Assembly: GCA_019694455.1 (NCBI GenBank)
Contig: JAIBBY010000014.1
Location: 34,985 to 98,984, forward strand
Source of the DNA: Pirellulales bacterium
GTDB taxonomy: Bacteria > Planctomycetota > Planctomycetia > Pirellulales > JAEUIK01
Length of the DNA stretch: 64,000 nucleotides
Reading direction: 5' to 3'
The notes under the pieces were generated by a model that saw nothing but the letters and a program-made list of their open reading frames with translations, did no database searches and was not told where the DNA came from. Position 1 is the first letter of the stretch. Each line of letters opens with the position of its first letter. Both the position numbers and the translations under genes were made by a program. Shown one piece after another: positions 26,453 through 35,882 of the stretch.

Positions 26453-27655
26453 ATGCGTCATTGGGTCAGTTGTTTGGTTGGACTGGTCGCCCTCTCGTTT
26501 TCTCTGGTCAGCGCCGTGGCGGACGAACCGCGTTACAGCGAGTCGTTCGTGTTTCCGTTCAGCGAAGAGCACAATCACGCGCCCGGCGTGGTCGAGTGTC
26601 CCAATGGCGATCTCTTGGTCTCCTGGTATCGCGGCGCCGGTGAGCGCAGCGCCGACAACGTGGCTGTCTACGGCGCGCGCCAGCGTAAAGGGTCGGGCGA
26701 GTGGAGCGAGGCATTTCTCATGGTCGACACGCCCGGCTTTCCCGATTGCAACACCACCATGATGATCGACTCGCAGCAGCGCCTCTGGCTGTTCTGGCCC
26801 GTGATTCTGGCCAACACCTGGGAGTCGTGCCTGACCAAGTATCTGGTGTCGCAAGATTACGAGGGCGACGGCGTTCCCAAATGGCAGTGGCAAGACATCA
26901 TTCCGCTCAAGCCGCAGAACTTTGAAGAGCGCATGACCACCGGCCTCGACGCGCTGGAAAAGCAGTACCCCAATGCCGGCCCGCGCGAAAAACAGTTTGT
27001 CGCCTTCGTCCGCAAGACGCTCAAGGAAAAGCTCTCCAATCGGCTCGGCTGGCAACCGCGCTGCAAACCGACAGTGCTCCCCAGCGGGCGAATCTTACTG
27101 CCCCTCTATACCGACACCTATTCGGTGTCGCTCATGGCCATCAGCGACGATCAAGGAAAAAGCTGGTACGCCAGCGAACCCTTGGTGAGCTACGGCGGCA
27201 TTCAGCCCGCGGTGCTGCGCCGCAACGATGGCACGCTGGTCGCCTACATGCGCGAGAATGGGCCGCTAGAGAAGATTCGCGTTTGCGAATCGAAAGACGA
27301 CGGTATCACCTGGGGGCCCTGCGGCACGATCGACTTGCCCAACCCAGGCGCCGGCATCGACGCGGTACGCTTGGCCAACGGGCATTGGGTGCTGATCTAC
27401 AACGACACCACCGAGCATCGCAATAGTCTGGCGCTGGCCATCTCAGAGGACGAAGGCAAGACCTGGCCCATCAAGCGCCACCTGGAAAAGCACGAGTCGG
27501 GCTCCTACCACTATCCGGCCATCATTCAAGGCGCCGACGGCACGATTCACGCCGTTTACAGCTACTTCCGGCAGGAAAAAGGGAAGCCCGAAGGAAAAAC
27601 CATGAAACACGCCGCATTTAACGAGGCGTGGATTCGGGAGGGGGATAAATCCTGA
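26453..27655 (+). CDS. Exported sialidase-like (BNR/Asp-box) protein
   Basis: 400 residues from ATG 26453, with a signal peptide (WVSCLVGLVALSFSLVSAVA). Beta-propeller features: NHAPGVVECPNGDLLVSWYR near the start, and Asp-box repeats ISDDQGKSWYAS, SKDDGITWGPC and SEDEGKTWPI. An arginine cluster typical of the sialidase pocket is only partly visible. Family members remove sugars from glycans or bind them; planctomycetes have many divergent copies of unknown substrate. It ends before an AT-rich non-coding stretch (27656-27819). Confidence 0.85.
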   Translation: MRHWVSCLVGLVALSFSLVSAVADEPRYSESFVFPFSEEHNHAPGVVECPNGDLLVSWYRGAGERSADNVAVYGARQRKGSGEWSEAFLMVDTPGFPDCNTTMMIDSQQRLWLFWPVILANTWESCLTKYLVSQDYEGDGVPKWQWQDIIPLKPQNFEERMTTGLDALEKQYPNAGPREKQFVAFVRKTLKEKLSNRLGWQPRCKPTVLPSGRILLPLYTDTYSVSLMAISDDQGKSWYASEPLVSYGGIQPAVLRRNDGTLVAYMRENGPLEKIRVCESKDDGITWGPCGTIDLPNPGAGIDAVRLANGHWVLIYNDTTEHRNSLALAISEDEGKTWPIKRHLEKHESGSYHYPAIIQGADGTIHAVYSYFRQEKGKPEGKTMKHAAFNEAWIREGDKS

Positions 27656-27819
27656 CCGCCAGGGATCAGTCGCCCCCTTGCGCTTGGCCTGAGAAAACGG
27701 GCCAAAATATTGCGAAAAATAAATTTAGACATTTTTATCCAAATTTGGGAACCTGAAGCGATCTTTGGGGGTTCTATTGGTTAGCAGTACCCCCTCTTCC
27801 TCCCCAAAAGGATCGCGAC

Positions 27820-28560
27820 ATGAACCGAACGCTCTGCATCGCCGCGGCGATGGGTCTTTTCTGTCTGGCCGCCGCTTCCGCCAGCGCCGACGAGCGTCGA
27901 GACGCTCGGCTGGAATCGATTTGGGCCGCCATTCTGGAACGCGTCGACACCAACAAGAACAGCTCCCTGGAAGTGGAGGAGTTGACCAAGCAACTCGAAT
28001 CGCTGGCCGCGCAGATCGACGCCGACAAGAACGGCTCGGTGAGTCGAGAGGAGCTACAGGCCGCCGCTCGTGGCGCCCGGCGCGAAGCGAAGAAGGTAGT
28101 GCAAACCGCCGTCAGCGAGTCGCGCGACAAAAACAAAGCGGTCAAGATCGCCGATGTGGAGCAGCACGTCCACCAGGCGCTGACGCGGGTCGACGCCGAT
28201 AAGAACGGCGAGATCACGCGCGGCGAGGCGCGGCAGGCCGTGCGATTCGTGATGGCCCAGGCGCACAAGCGGGCCGAAGCGCATTGCAAAGCGGGGCGAA
28301 CCGAAGTGGCCAAAGTCCTCGGACAAGCGAAGAAGTCCGACCAGGTGGTGTTAACCGCGGTGATTCAGCGACTCGACACCAACAACGACAAGAAACTGCA
28401 AGGCGCCGAATTGCAGGCCCGCGCGCAAGCCGTCTTCGTGGCGATCGACACCGACAAGGACCAGGCCTTGTCCAAGGAGGAGATCAACCATGCTGCGGCT
28501 CGGGCGGCCCAAAAGGTTCGCCGCGAGTTGGAAAAGCGTGTCGCGATGCTGCTGAAATAG
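27820..28560 (+). CDS. Exported EF-hand calcium-binding protein
   Basis: A 246-residue protein with a signal peptide (LCIAAAMGLFCLAAASASA) and five EF-hand loops: DTNKNSSLEVEE, DADKNGSVSREE, DADKNGEITRGE, DTNNDKKLQGAE and DTDKDQALSKEE. The first three and the last keep the acidic positions 1, 3, 5 and 12. The loops are separated by highly charged helices. No enzyme domain is present, so it is likely a calcium buffer or a structural protein of the cell envelope. It is monocistronic, with an AT-rich upstream region (27700-27760) that probably holds its promoter. Confidence 0.9.
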   Translation: MNRTLCIAAAMGLFCLAAASASADERRDARLESIWAAILERVDTNKNSSLEVEELTKQLESLAAQIDADKNGSVSREELQAAARGARREAKKVVQTAVSESRDKNKAVKIADVEQHVHQALTRVDADKNGEITRGEARQAVRFVMAQAHKRAEAHCKAGRTEVAKVLGQAKKSDQVVLTAVIQRLDTNNDKKLQGAELQARAQAVFVAIDTDKDQALSKEEINHAAARAAQKVRRELEKRVAMLLK

Positions 28561-28597
28561 CGATTCGCGCGCGCTCGGCGCCATGCGCCATCGTCGT

Positions 28598-28630
28598 CGC
28601 GACTGGCCGCTCGTGGGACGGCCAGTCGCG
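28598..28630. terminator. Bidirectional terminator-like hairpin
   Basis: A perfect 12-bp stem (CGCGACTGGCCG / CGGCCAGTCGCG) with a 9-base loop, lying between the convergent EF-hand and HDOD genes. There is no T-run on either side, so termination efficiency is uncertain. Confidence 0.6.
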
Positions 28631-28647
28631 GCTTGGCGCGCGCCGAT

Positions 28648-30198
28648 CTAAATAATCTCGATGCTCTTGAGCACGTCGCCGCCAGATGCTCTTGCGCCAT
28701 ACAGGCACCGATCGGCGGCGTGCACCAGATCTTCGGCGGGAAAATTCTTAGGAGGCAAGGTCACGCTGGCCGCGCCGATCGACACCGTGAACGCCGGCCC
28801 CTCGCCGTCTCCCAACGACGTTTCGGTCGCGCGCACCGCGCGCAATAACTCGTTGCCCAGCCGCGCCGCTTGAGCGCGATCGCAGTCGGGCAGCATCACG
28901 GCTAGCCGCGCCTCTCGTGTTTGCAGGCACACCAATCCTTCGTGGTCGATGCGCTCGCAGGCGCCGCGCAGCCAGTCGATCCACGCTGTGGCGCTCTCCA
29001 ACCCTTCGCGAAAGATCACCTCGGCGAAACGATCCGCCTCGACAAGCAGCAGGCTCAGCGCGGTCCGCATCTGCCGGCATGCCGCCACTTGCTCGCATAG
29101 CCCCGCGAGCAGCAACTGGTCGTCCTCGGCCGCGATCGGCGCGCTCGCCACCGGCTGCGGCCGGCGCTGGGTCGTCGGCTGGGCGAATGCCGCCTCCAGC
29201 GCCGCCGACAGCGCCCGCGCGTCGTTGTCGATCCACTGCGGCGCATCGAGTGGGGCGCCGGCGCGCTCGCGCAGCAGGTCGGCCACCACTTCGTTGGCCA
29301 TGCTGGCCATTTGTTGCCGCGCTCGATCGAGCACCTCGCGGTAGTTCAGCCCGCGCGGCAATTCCAACGACAACACATCGGCCAGTTGTTTCACTTTTTC
29401 TTCGAGCGTCGCGATCAGTTGGTCGAGCCACGACCGGGTCAGCGAGCGATTCGCCGGCTCCTTCAACAATTCCGGCAGCGCTAGCGTCCGGCCGTCGCAC
29501 AATAGCGCGGTGACCAGTTCGGCCAGGTCGAGCACCCGCGACAATGGCGTCGACTCGCCGAGCGCGCCATCGCGTCCCTCCACCGCCTCCACCAGCGAAG
29601 TCGGCAATCGCCAATGCTCCAGCAAACGTGCCGAGAGCTGGATGTGATCGAAGCCGAGCGCCAGCCGCTCGAACTGCCGCAGATTTCCCTGCTCCTGCCA
29701 CACGCGATCCAAAAACTGCACGTACGCCGGCCCCACCTGCTGCACCAGCGCCAAGAGTCCCAGGTCTTGCAGCAAACCGGCGATGAACGCCTCGTCGCTG
29801 TGTTTCGCCCCCGAGCGCTCGCAAATCTCGCGCGCCGCCACCGCCTTGACCAGCGTCCGTTGCCAGTAGCGCGTCAATACATCGCCCGCCACCTCCGAGA
29901 AGAGCGCGTCGGGCAGACTGAACCCCAGCACCAGCAACTTGAGCGGTTTCAGTCCCAAGAGGGCCAGCGCTTGATTCAAGTCGTGTACTTGCTTGCTCAA
30001 GCCAAACAGCGAGCTGTTCACCACCCGCAGTATCTTGGTCGTCAGCGCCGGGTCGCGCTCGATGCAATCCTTCAACTGCCGCGCGCTGGTCTGCGGATCG
30101 CTGGCAAGCTGCAACACCTCCACCGCCACGGCGGGCAGGCTATACAGCTCGCCGCTCTGCTGCACGAGGCGATCTAGTGTCGAAGTGGCGACCGACAT
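28648..30198 (-). CDS. HDOD-domain regulator with a degenerate GGDEF domain
   Basis: 516 residues from ATG 30198 (MSVATSTLDRLVQQ); the frame is open further upstream but Arg-rich and not protein-like. The HDOD domain covers about residues 12-210: YSLPAVAVEVLQLASDP, IERDPALTTKILRVVNSSLF, QALALLGLKPLKLLVLGFSL and EAFIAGLLQDLGLLALVQQV. The C-terminal 160 residues align with a GGDEF fold (VEADRFAEVIFREGLE, then FTVSIGAASVTLP, then AADRCLYGARASGGD), but the GGDEF signature is replaced, so it should not make cyclic di-GMP. A signalling scaffold; the output is unknown. Confidence 0.82.
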   Translation of the reverse strand: MSVATSTLDRLVQQSGELYSLPAVAVEVLQLASDPQTSARQLKDCIERDPALTTKILRVVNSSLFGLSKQVHDLNQALALLGLKPLKLLVLGFSLPDALFSEVAGDVLTRYWQRTLVKAVAAREICERSGAKHSDEAFIAGLLQDLGLLALVQQVGPAYVQFLDRVWQEQGNLRQFERLALGFDHIQLSARLLEHWRLPTSLVEAVEGRDGALGESTPLSRVLDLAELVTALLCDGRTLALPELLKEPANRSLTRSWLDQLIATLEEKVKQLADVLSLELPRGLNYREVLDRARQQMASMANEVVADLLRERAGAPLDAPQWIDNDARALSAALEAAFAQPTTQRRPQPVASAPIAAEDDQLLLAGLCEQVAACRQMRTALSLLLVEADRFAEVIFREGLESATAWIDWLRGACERIDHEGLVCLQTREARLAVMLPDCDRAQAARLGNELLRAVRATETSLGDGEGPAFTVSIGAASVTLPPKNFPAEDLVHAADRCLYGARASGGDVLKSIEII

Positions 30199-30371
30199 GG
30201 CAATCTGCGCTGGGGTGGGGAGTGATCGCCAGCGGCTCGCGTGGGGGCGCTCGGCGGGGGGCAATGCAAGTCTAGCTTGCCACTGTGGTTGTGCCGGCAA
30301 ATTCAAGCGTCCCATAGTTCGCGCCGCGCGACGCAGGCGACACAAGGCGCAAAACCGGCCCCGAGCGCCGA

Positions 30372-32582
30372 TTAACTCGGGCTTTGCGGGGCGCCGTCGG
30401 GCGACAGCCGCTTGTAGACCCCAGCGCACCAGCGGGGGATTTCGTTCTTGTACCAACCGCTGAAGCGCCCCTCGCTCGGCCCCCCCGGCAGGTTGGTCCA
30501 GGCCTCGTTGGTCGATAGATCGGTGGTGAAGTGATACGACGGCGCGAACGTCGCCTCGCGCGTCGCCACCCGTAGCAGGTGCCCCTGAAAGGGAGTCGCG
30601 TGACAGCCCGGCATCGGCAATTCGCCCGTCTCAAAGCCGAGCGCCCGCCCCACCAGTTGCCCTTCAAAGAAGCGGCTGGTGAAGCGAAACGAGTTGGTCT
30701 TCGACCAGGGATGGTCGTCTTCAGGCGTGAGCTTGAGCGCCGCGATGCGGATTAGCTCTCCCTTGTCGCGCCCCTTCCACCACAGCGACTGCTCCTTTTG
30801 CAGCAACTTGTCGATCGACGTCACGACCATCAGTGAAAAGCCGGATCGCGAACAAAGAAACAGCATCCGCCGCCAGCCGATGCCCCCTTCGGGCTGGCCA
30901 AAGATCTCGAGCAGCACATTGCGATACAGCCGCGAGAACAACGTGGCCTCGTGGCTGTCCACGCTGTAATTGCCGTCCCAGTTCGCCAGGCGATCGCGCA
31001 GTTGCCCATCGGTCAGGTGCGGCAGAAAGACCTGGAGCACGTCGCGCGCCTGCGTGCTCACCACGTCGTACTGCATCGCCTGCATGTCGGCCATCGTGGC
31101 GTGAGGCAACTCCGCCAGGCGCTCGTCGATCCGCCGCTTGCGATAGTTCGGCACCGGCTGGGTGACAAGCTCTGGCCCATTCTCCGGATTGATGTTCTCG
31201 TTCGCGGTCGCCACGTAGCCGCACGGCGGATCGTAGACTCGCGGCAACTGAGAACTATCCAGCCAGCCTTGCCAATGGTTCGCTTCGTCCCAGGCGGGGA
31301 TCGGCAATAGCCCACTATGCCCGTTGCCACGCTTCGGAAACCAACCGCTCGCCTGATAGCCAATATGTCCTTCGCGATCGGCCACCACCCAAGTGAGCGT
31401 GGGCTGTGGGCATTCGCGCACCAGGTCCAAGCCGTCGATGGCCGAGCGGCACTGCGGCAGATCGAGCCAGGTGGTCATCGATTGCCGAACGCCGCCATGA
31501 TCGCCGGTCCAGGAAGTCGCCAGATAGTAGCCCGCGCCCCCCGCCTCTGGGTCGCTATCGAGCGTACCTTGGGGTGTCGAATAGATATGCATCGTCTCCG
31601 CGGCGCCACCTTTGGATTCGATCGTTTCGACGCGCACATCCAGATCGCGCCATTGCTCCCTTCGGCGATACTGCCAGCCGGTTTCGCCTTGTCTAACGTC
31701 CTCGATAAACGAGTCGCTCGTGTCCCCCTTGAGGTACGTCACACCCCAGGCGATCTCGGGGGTGCGCCCAATGCCGAACATCGGGCAGCCTGGCAGCGTG
31801 GCGCCCATCACATAGCGGTCGTCCCACGCCAGCACCGCCTCGTACCAGATGGCGGGCAGTCGATTGATTTCCAAATGCGGATCAGAAGCCAATAGCGTGC
31901 CGCCGCTGGCACTGCGCCGTGGCGCCACCGCCCAGGCGTTGCTCCCCGCCAGTCGCGGCAAATCGGTAATCAGCTCCATCGCCGGATCGGAGATGCGGTT
32001 GGAGATCTTGATCTGCCGCAGCAGGTCAAAGTCGGCGCGGTCCAGCGCCGGCTCGAACAACTCCCGCATCAAGGCGTCGTCGACGCCGGCCTGGATCAGT
32101 TCCAACAGCAAGCGTTCGTTCTGCTGCTGGCCCACCGCCAGGCCGCCAAAGTTCAGCAGGTTGCCAATCAACACCACCGCGTGCTGATTCCATGGCTGCA
32201 CCTGAAAGCCGGTCGCCCACATCGGCAGCGAACGACCGGCCTGCTTCATGCCATCGTTCACCCCTTCGCAGTACGATGTAAGATCGCCAAAGTGGTGATC
32301 GTCTAGGTCATCGACTTCGCGATTCAGATTGAGATACAGCCCCACCCGCCGGAAGAAGCGATCGGTCTCGACCAGTTCTGGCTTGTCGGCGATCAACTCG
32401 GCCGAGCGGCCGCTCGCCACGGCGCGGGCAAACAGCATTTGCGTGGGGCGGTCGATGGCATGCAGATAGCCCAAGCCATATAGCGCGTCGCGCCAACTAT
32501 GCGCCCGCACGTGCGGCACGCCGTTGTCGTCGCGCTCGACCTGAAACGGTCGGCGAGCGAATTTATTCCTCAGTGGCTTCAT
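30372..32582 (-). CDS. Penicillin acylase family (Ntn-hydrolase) protein without signal peptide
   Basis: 736 residues from ATG 32582 (MKPLRNKFARRPFQVERDDN). The alpha-chain region is clear: GVPHVRAHSWRDALYGLGYL, then HAIDRPTQMLFARAVASGR. The autocatalytic site is at LAGSNAWAVAP, where Ser becomes the N-terminal nucleophile of the beta chain, followed by LLASDPHLEINRLPAIWYEA. Relatives cleave amide bonds (penicillin G, acyl-homoserine lactones) and are usually periplasmic. Here no leader is visible and processing would happen in the cytoplasm unless the start is wrong. Substrate unknown. Confidence 0.87.
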   Translation of the reverse strand: MKPLRNKFARRPFQVERDDNGVPHVRAHSWRDALYGLGYLHAIDRPTQMLFARAVASGRSAELIADKPELVETDRFFRRVGLYLNLNREVDDLDDHHFGDLTSYCEGVNDGMKQAGRSLPMWATGFQVQPWNQHAVVLIGNLLNFGGLAVGQQQNERLLLELIQAGVDDALMRELFEPALDRADFDLLRQIKISNRISDPAMELITDLPRLAGSNAWAVAPRRSASGGTLLASDPHLEINRLPAIWYEAVLAWDDRYVMGATLPGCPMFGIGRTPEIAWGVTYLKGDTSDSFIEDVRQGETGWQYRRREQWRDLDVRVETIESKGGAAETMHIYSTPQGTLDSDPEAGGAGYYLATSWTGDHGGVRQSMTTWLDLPQCRSAIDGLDLVRECPQPTLTWVVADREGHIGYQASGWFPKRGNGHSGLLPIPAWDEANHWQGWLDSSQLPRVYDPPCGYVATANENINPENGPELVTQPVPNYRKRRIDERLAELPHATMADMQAMQYDVVSTQARDVLQVFLPHLTDGQLRDRLANWDGNYSVDSHEATLFSRLYRNVLLEIFGQPEGGIGWRRMLFLCSRSGFSLMVVTSIDKLLQKEQSLWWKGRDKGELIRIAALKLTPEDDHPWSKTNSFRFTSRFFEGQLVGRALGFETGELPMPGCHATPFQGHLLRVATREATFAPSYHFTTDLSTNEAWTNLPGGPSEGRFSGWYKNEIPRWCAGVYKRLSPDGAPQSPS

Positions 32583-32742
32583 GCGGAAAGGCTGACAGGA
32601 CTTGGGTTTGCCGTGCAAACGTAGCACAGACTCGACAGGGCGACCATTGCAGCGCCCCGCCAATCGCTACTATTGCTACGCACGGCGTAATCCATTCGCC
32701 CGAGACACCGTCCATGACGGCGTCCGACCATCGAATGGGGCC

Positions 32743-33546
32743 CTACAACTGCTCACCCTGTCGGGGCGAGCGCGACTCTTGCATCCGATGGATCTCGTCG
32801 CGCAGTTGGGCCGCCTCTTCAAATCGCTCCTCGGCCACGGCCAAAGTCAGCTTGTCGCGCAGTTGGACGATCGGGTCGTACGGCCGGCGCTTGCTATGAC
32901 TGTTCTGCTTTGCCACCACCTGATCGCGCCAGCGCTGCATCTGCGCCAACTCGTTGCACTCGTCCGACCGCTCGCGCTGGTTGTAGTCGTCCAAAAACTG
33001 CCAGATGGCCGCCACCGCCGAATCGATCACCTGTAGCGCCGTGTCGTAGTCGCGCAGTTCCACCAGCGGCGTCGCCACCGCGCGGGCGTGCATCATGGTG
33101 ACGTAGGGGCGCCACTGATCGAATTGCAACTTGTCGCGCTCGTTCTCGGCGTGATCGCGCACAAACGAAAAGAGCTTCAGGTTGCGCGCCGTGTCGCGCG
33201 CGCAAAGCTCGTAGCGACCCAGGTGCCAAAAGCTGAGATAGCGGTGGTAATACTGCACCCCTTCGCGCATCAACCGGCCCAGGCTGGCCGCGTCCAACCG
33301 ATAGGGCATACCGTCAGGGTTGCCTTGATCGTGCTTGCGCTGCTCTCCCACGTAATGGTCAAGCCACGATTCGCACCCCTCGGGCCGCACGCCATCGGGC
33401 CGCCCATCGACCTCCATTTGCAACAGCCCCAGATCGAGACGCAGTTGCAGCTTCTCGCGGCCATCGTCCCCCGGCACCAACCGCACGGAGAAACCATCCG
33501 GCTCGTATTCCCAGCCATCGACGATGCTAGAAATATCCTTCGACAC
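32743..33546 (-). CDS. UVR (UvrB/UvrC) motif protein
   Basis: A 267-residue cytoplasmic protein. The only recognised part is the C-terminal UVR helix pair at about residues 225-260 (IVQLRDKLTLAVAEERFEEA, then AQLRDEIHRMQ), the motif by which UvrB and UvrC meet and which also occurs in chaperone cofactors. The preceding 220 residues contain a helical, TPR-like region (HLGRYELCARDTARNLKLFS, and VELRDYDTALQVIDSAVAAI). No nuclease or helicase motif is present, so it is not an excinuclease subunit. Single gene, minus strand. Confidence 0.75.
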   Translation of the reverse strand: MSKDISSIVDGWEYEPDGFSVRLVPGDDGREKLQLRLDLGLLQMEVDGRPDGVRPEGCESWLDHYVGEQRKHDQGNPDGMPYRLDAASLGRLMREGVQYYHRYLSFWHLGRYELCARDTARNLKLFSFVRDHAENERDKLQFDQWRPYVTMMHARAVATPLVELRDYDTALQVIDSAVAAIWQFLDDYNQRERSDECNELAQMQRWRDQVVAKQNSHSKRRPYDPIVQLRDKLTLAVAEERFEEAAQLRDEIHRMQESRSPRQGEQL

Positions 33547-33569
33547 GTGCCACCCAACCTGTCATGGGA

Positions 33570-33644
33570 GGGCCCGCCAGCTCGACAGTTCGATCCGGCG
33601 CAAACCCAAGTGATGATGCGACTTGCCGACACAATGGCGGGCCC
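33570..33644. repeat. 10-bp perfect inverted repeat in a non-coding gap
   Basis: GGGCCCGCCA at 33570-33579 and TGGCGGGCCC at 33635-33644, separated by 55 bases. It lies between the UVR-motif gene and the DUF4912 gene (both minus strand). It could be a terminator stem or a remnant of a small repeat element; no T-run is present. Confidence 0.4.
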
Positions 33645-33746
33645 CGCTTCGCCTGCCAGCCAGCAATGCAAGTTTAGAGCCGACGCCAAAGTGGGACAAT
33701 CCCGCGCCAAAGGCGCGCGCCGGCGAGAAACGCGCTAAAAATGCGC

Positions 33747-34919
33747 TCAGTCGGTCGTGTCGCGAGTGACCGGTTCCATCGTCTTGGTGTTCCGCTCCAC
33801 CGCCAGCACCACCGTGCGCTGTTCCACGCCGTCGGCGCTGGAGGCCACGGCCGGAATCACCTGCCGGCAGTTCGGCATCGACACCCGCACCGTAAAGGTG
33901 CCGTCGGGCCGCAATTGCACCGGTTCGCCTTGCAACATGACATGCGCGTTCGATTCGGTGCGACCGTACACGATCATCTCGGCGTCGACTTCAAACTGAA
34001 ACTCTTTCTTGCGCGGCGTGGCGATCATCCGCTCGCCGCCTGCGCCATAGCGCGTCATCACCGGCGAGCCCATCGGCCGACGCAAGCGCTCTTCGAACAA
34101 CTCTTGCAGTTCCGAACTGTTGATCTCCGGCGAATAGCCGCCGCTCATGGCAAAGATCTTGTCGAAGTTCTCCGCCACGTCCGACCAGTTTTCGTCCAGT
34201 TCCGACGAGGCGGCCGCTTTCGGAGTTGACACCACATTGCTGCGGGCCAACGTGTAGAACTTGCCGCTCGGCGCCAGATAGCCAATATCAACGCGATAGG
34301 TGCGCGGCGAGTCGTTGAGATCGATGTACCAATTGTTCACGCCGCCATGAATGTCGATGTCGCGGATCACCCGCTCGGCGGCCGAGGTCGTGCTATTGCT
34401 CGAAACGTCCAACAGTCGCAGCACTGCCCGAGAGGCGTGCCACTCCTGGGCCAATGCCGCCTCCGCGCGAACCACCCCGTGGCGGGTGATCTCCCAATAG
34501 GCATGCAGCCAGTACGGATCGCGGACCATCACCACCAACCGGTCGCGGGCGTACCCCTCCGGCTTGCCCGCCGGCGTGCGGAACGCCAGGTTCTTCAGAC
34601 GGCGCTGTTCTGTCTTGGCCTGGCCAATCCGGCGGGCCACCGCCGGCGACTTGGGCTTGGGGCGGGGAGCGGACTTGGAGCTGACTACGGACTTCTTATT
34701 GGTCTTGGTGCGATTCACCGCCGTCGCGCTGCTCGTCTGGCTGCGGCTGGTGGCGGGGCGCTTCTTCCCGTTGACCGGCGTCGACTTGGCTGCTGCCTTG
34801 GGCGCTAGCGCTTTGACAAGCTGCTCCTTGCGCATCGTTTGCCAACCGCGTACGCCTTTGCGCTTTGCGATTTGAGCCAAGTCTTTGAGAGTAAGAGCTT
34901 TAAGGGTTGCTGCGGTCAT
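33747..34919 (-). CDS. DUF4912 protein with Rho-N/SAP-like N-terminus
   Basis: 390 residues from ATG 34919 (MTAATLKALTLKDLAQIAKR). Residues 1-40 form a Rho N-terminal/SAP-like helical motif (LTLKDLAQIAKRKGVRGWQT), probably nucleic-acid binding. A Lys/Ser/Thr-rich linker follows (about 45-110). The DUF4912 domain then runs with DRLVVMVRDPYWLHAYWEIT, NNWYIDLNDSPRTYRVDIGY and the C-terminal MLQGEPVQLRPDGTFTVRVS. The function of DUF4912 is not known. The long basic linker suggests contact with DNA or RNA (inference). Confidence 0.82.
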   Translation of the reverse strand: MTAATLKALTLKDLAQIAKRKGVRGWQTMRKEQLVKALAPKAAAKSTPVNGKKRPATSRSQTSSATAVNRTKTNKKSVVSSKSAPRPKPKSPAVARRIGQAKTEQRRLKNLAFRTPAGKPEGYARDRLVVMVRDPYWLHAYWEITRHGVVRAEAALAQEWHASRAVLRLLDVSSNSTTSAAERVIRDIDIHGGVNNWYIDLNDSPRTYRVDIGYLAPSGKFYTLARSNVVSTPKAAASSELDENWSDVAENFDKIFAMSGGYSPEINSSELQELFEERLRRPMGSPVMTRYGAGGERMIATPRKKEFQFEVDAEMIVYGRTESNAHVMLQGEPVQLRPDGTFTVRVSMPNCRQVIPAVASSADGVEQRTVVLAVERNTKTMEPVTRDTTD

Positions 34920-35483
34920 AGAGAGGGTATCTCTGTGCAGGGTGCGAAGAGGCGGGTCGGTGGACAACCTGTCCCACGGCGACGAGCTTCCCTGCTGCCG
35001 CTCTGACGCGATCTATCGAATGAGCGGTTGGGCCCCACGAAGCGGATTCAAACCAGTCGTTGCTTGCAGGCCCAGGTTGGTGATTGAGTCACCATCCCCC
35101 CGAAGCGAGGGCCCATCAACGCAGTCCCGATCTTAACCGTCTGAGTATTAAAACGCAACAATCCGCGAGATGGTTCGCTGCCAAACGGCACGCTTTTTGA
35201 TCGCCGTAAATCGTTATGACCGTTAAGGCTGGATAAGTCCCCAGGCAGGCGAATCGACGCCGGCCAAACCAGGCCCGCTAGCTGTGTCCTCTGGCGGGTC
35301 ATCTCAAGGCCTGTCGCGCGATCCAATTTGGGCGTGTGCTGCCATCAAGCTCATTTCGCAACTCGTTAATCAGATTTATGTTGCGAGCCTATTTCCGACT
35401 TTGTGAAAAAAAACACGAATTTTGCCGCCGACTCATTGACACCCTCTATTCGGCCTGAGTAAAGTGCCCTCGTTACGACAGTT
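34920..35483. other. Long intergenic region between DUF4912 gene and ATP synthase operon
   Basis: 564 bases with no supportable gene on either strand. It separates divergent transcription units. The right third is AT-rich and holds the promoter described separately; I found no structured RNA or tRNA in the rest. Confidence 0.6.
35436..35465 (+). promoter_or_regulatory. Probable promoter of the ATP synthase operon
   Basis: TTGACA at 35436-35441 and TAAAGT at 35460-35465 with an 18-base spacer, preceded by an A-run (AAAAAAAA near 35406) that may act as an UP-type element. The first ATG of the operon lies 18 bases beyond the -10 box, which implies a very short leader or a later start codon. Confidence 0.55.
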
Positions 35484-35882
35484 ATGGCCCACAGTTTCAC
35501 CCCCCGGGTCCCTGCGTCGCCGACCAGGAAATTGCCCTGTTCGGCGGTTCGCCAGGCACTCCCCCCGCTTTTAAGTCCGCGGAGCCCCCGCTCGACCGGT
35601 TCGAGAAGCTCCCGGCCGACCGCCGACGTGGTTCCCACGCCCGATGATCGTGCTCCCTTGGCGATTGCCGCCCAGTGGGCAACTGTTGCCATCACTGTCG
35701 CCCTCGAGATGGCGGTCCCGGCCCTCATTGGTTTCGGGATCGATTCCTGGTTGGGCACGCGGCCGGTGTTGGTTTCGATTGGCGCCGTGCTTGGGCTGGT
35801 GCTCGGAATGTGGCATCTCGTTCGGCTGTCGAACTCGGGTCGGTTGGGTCAATCAGACGATCGTCATCGGCGGCGGTCGTGA
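35484..35882 (+). CDS. Small two-span membrane protein, AtpZ/AtpI-like
   Basis: Up to 132 residues. The C-terminal part has two membrane spans (QWATVAITVALEMAVPALIG, then LVSIGAVLGLVLGMWHLVRL) separated by a short loop with FGIDSWLGTRP, the arrangement of AtpZ/AtpI-type proteins that head F1Fo operons. The first 55 residues are Pro/Ser/Arg-rich and low in similarity to the family, so translation may really begin at a later GTG. No good ribosome site precedes ATG 35484. It overlaps the next gene by GTGA. Confidence 0.7.
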   Translation: MAHSFTPRVPASPTRKLPCSAVRQALPPLLSPRSPRSTGSRSSRPTADVVPTPDDRAPLAIAAQWATVAITVALEMAVPALIGFGIDSWLGTRPVLVSIGAVLGLVLGMWHLVRLSNSGRLGQSDDRHRRRS

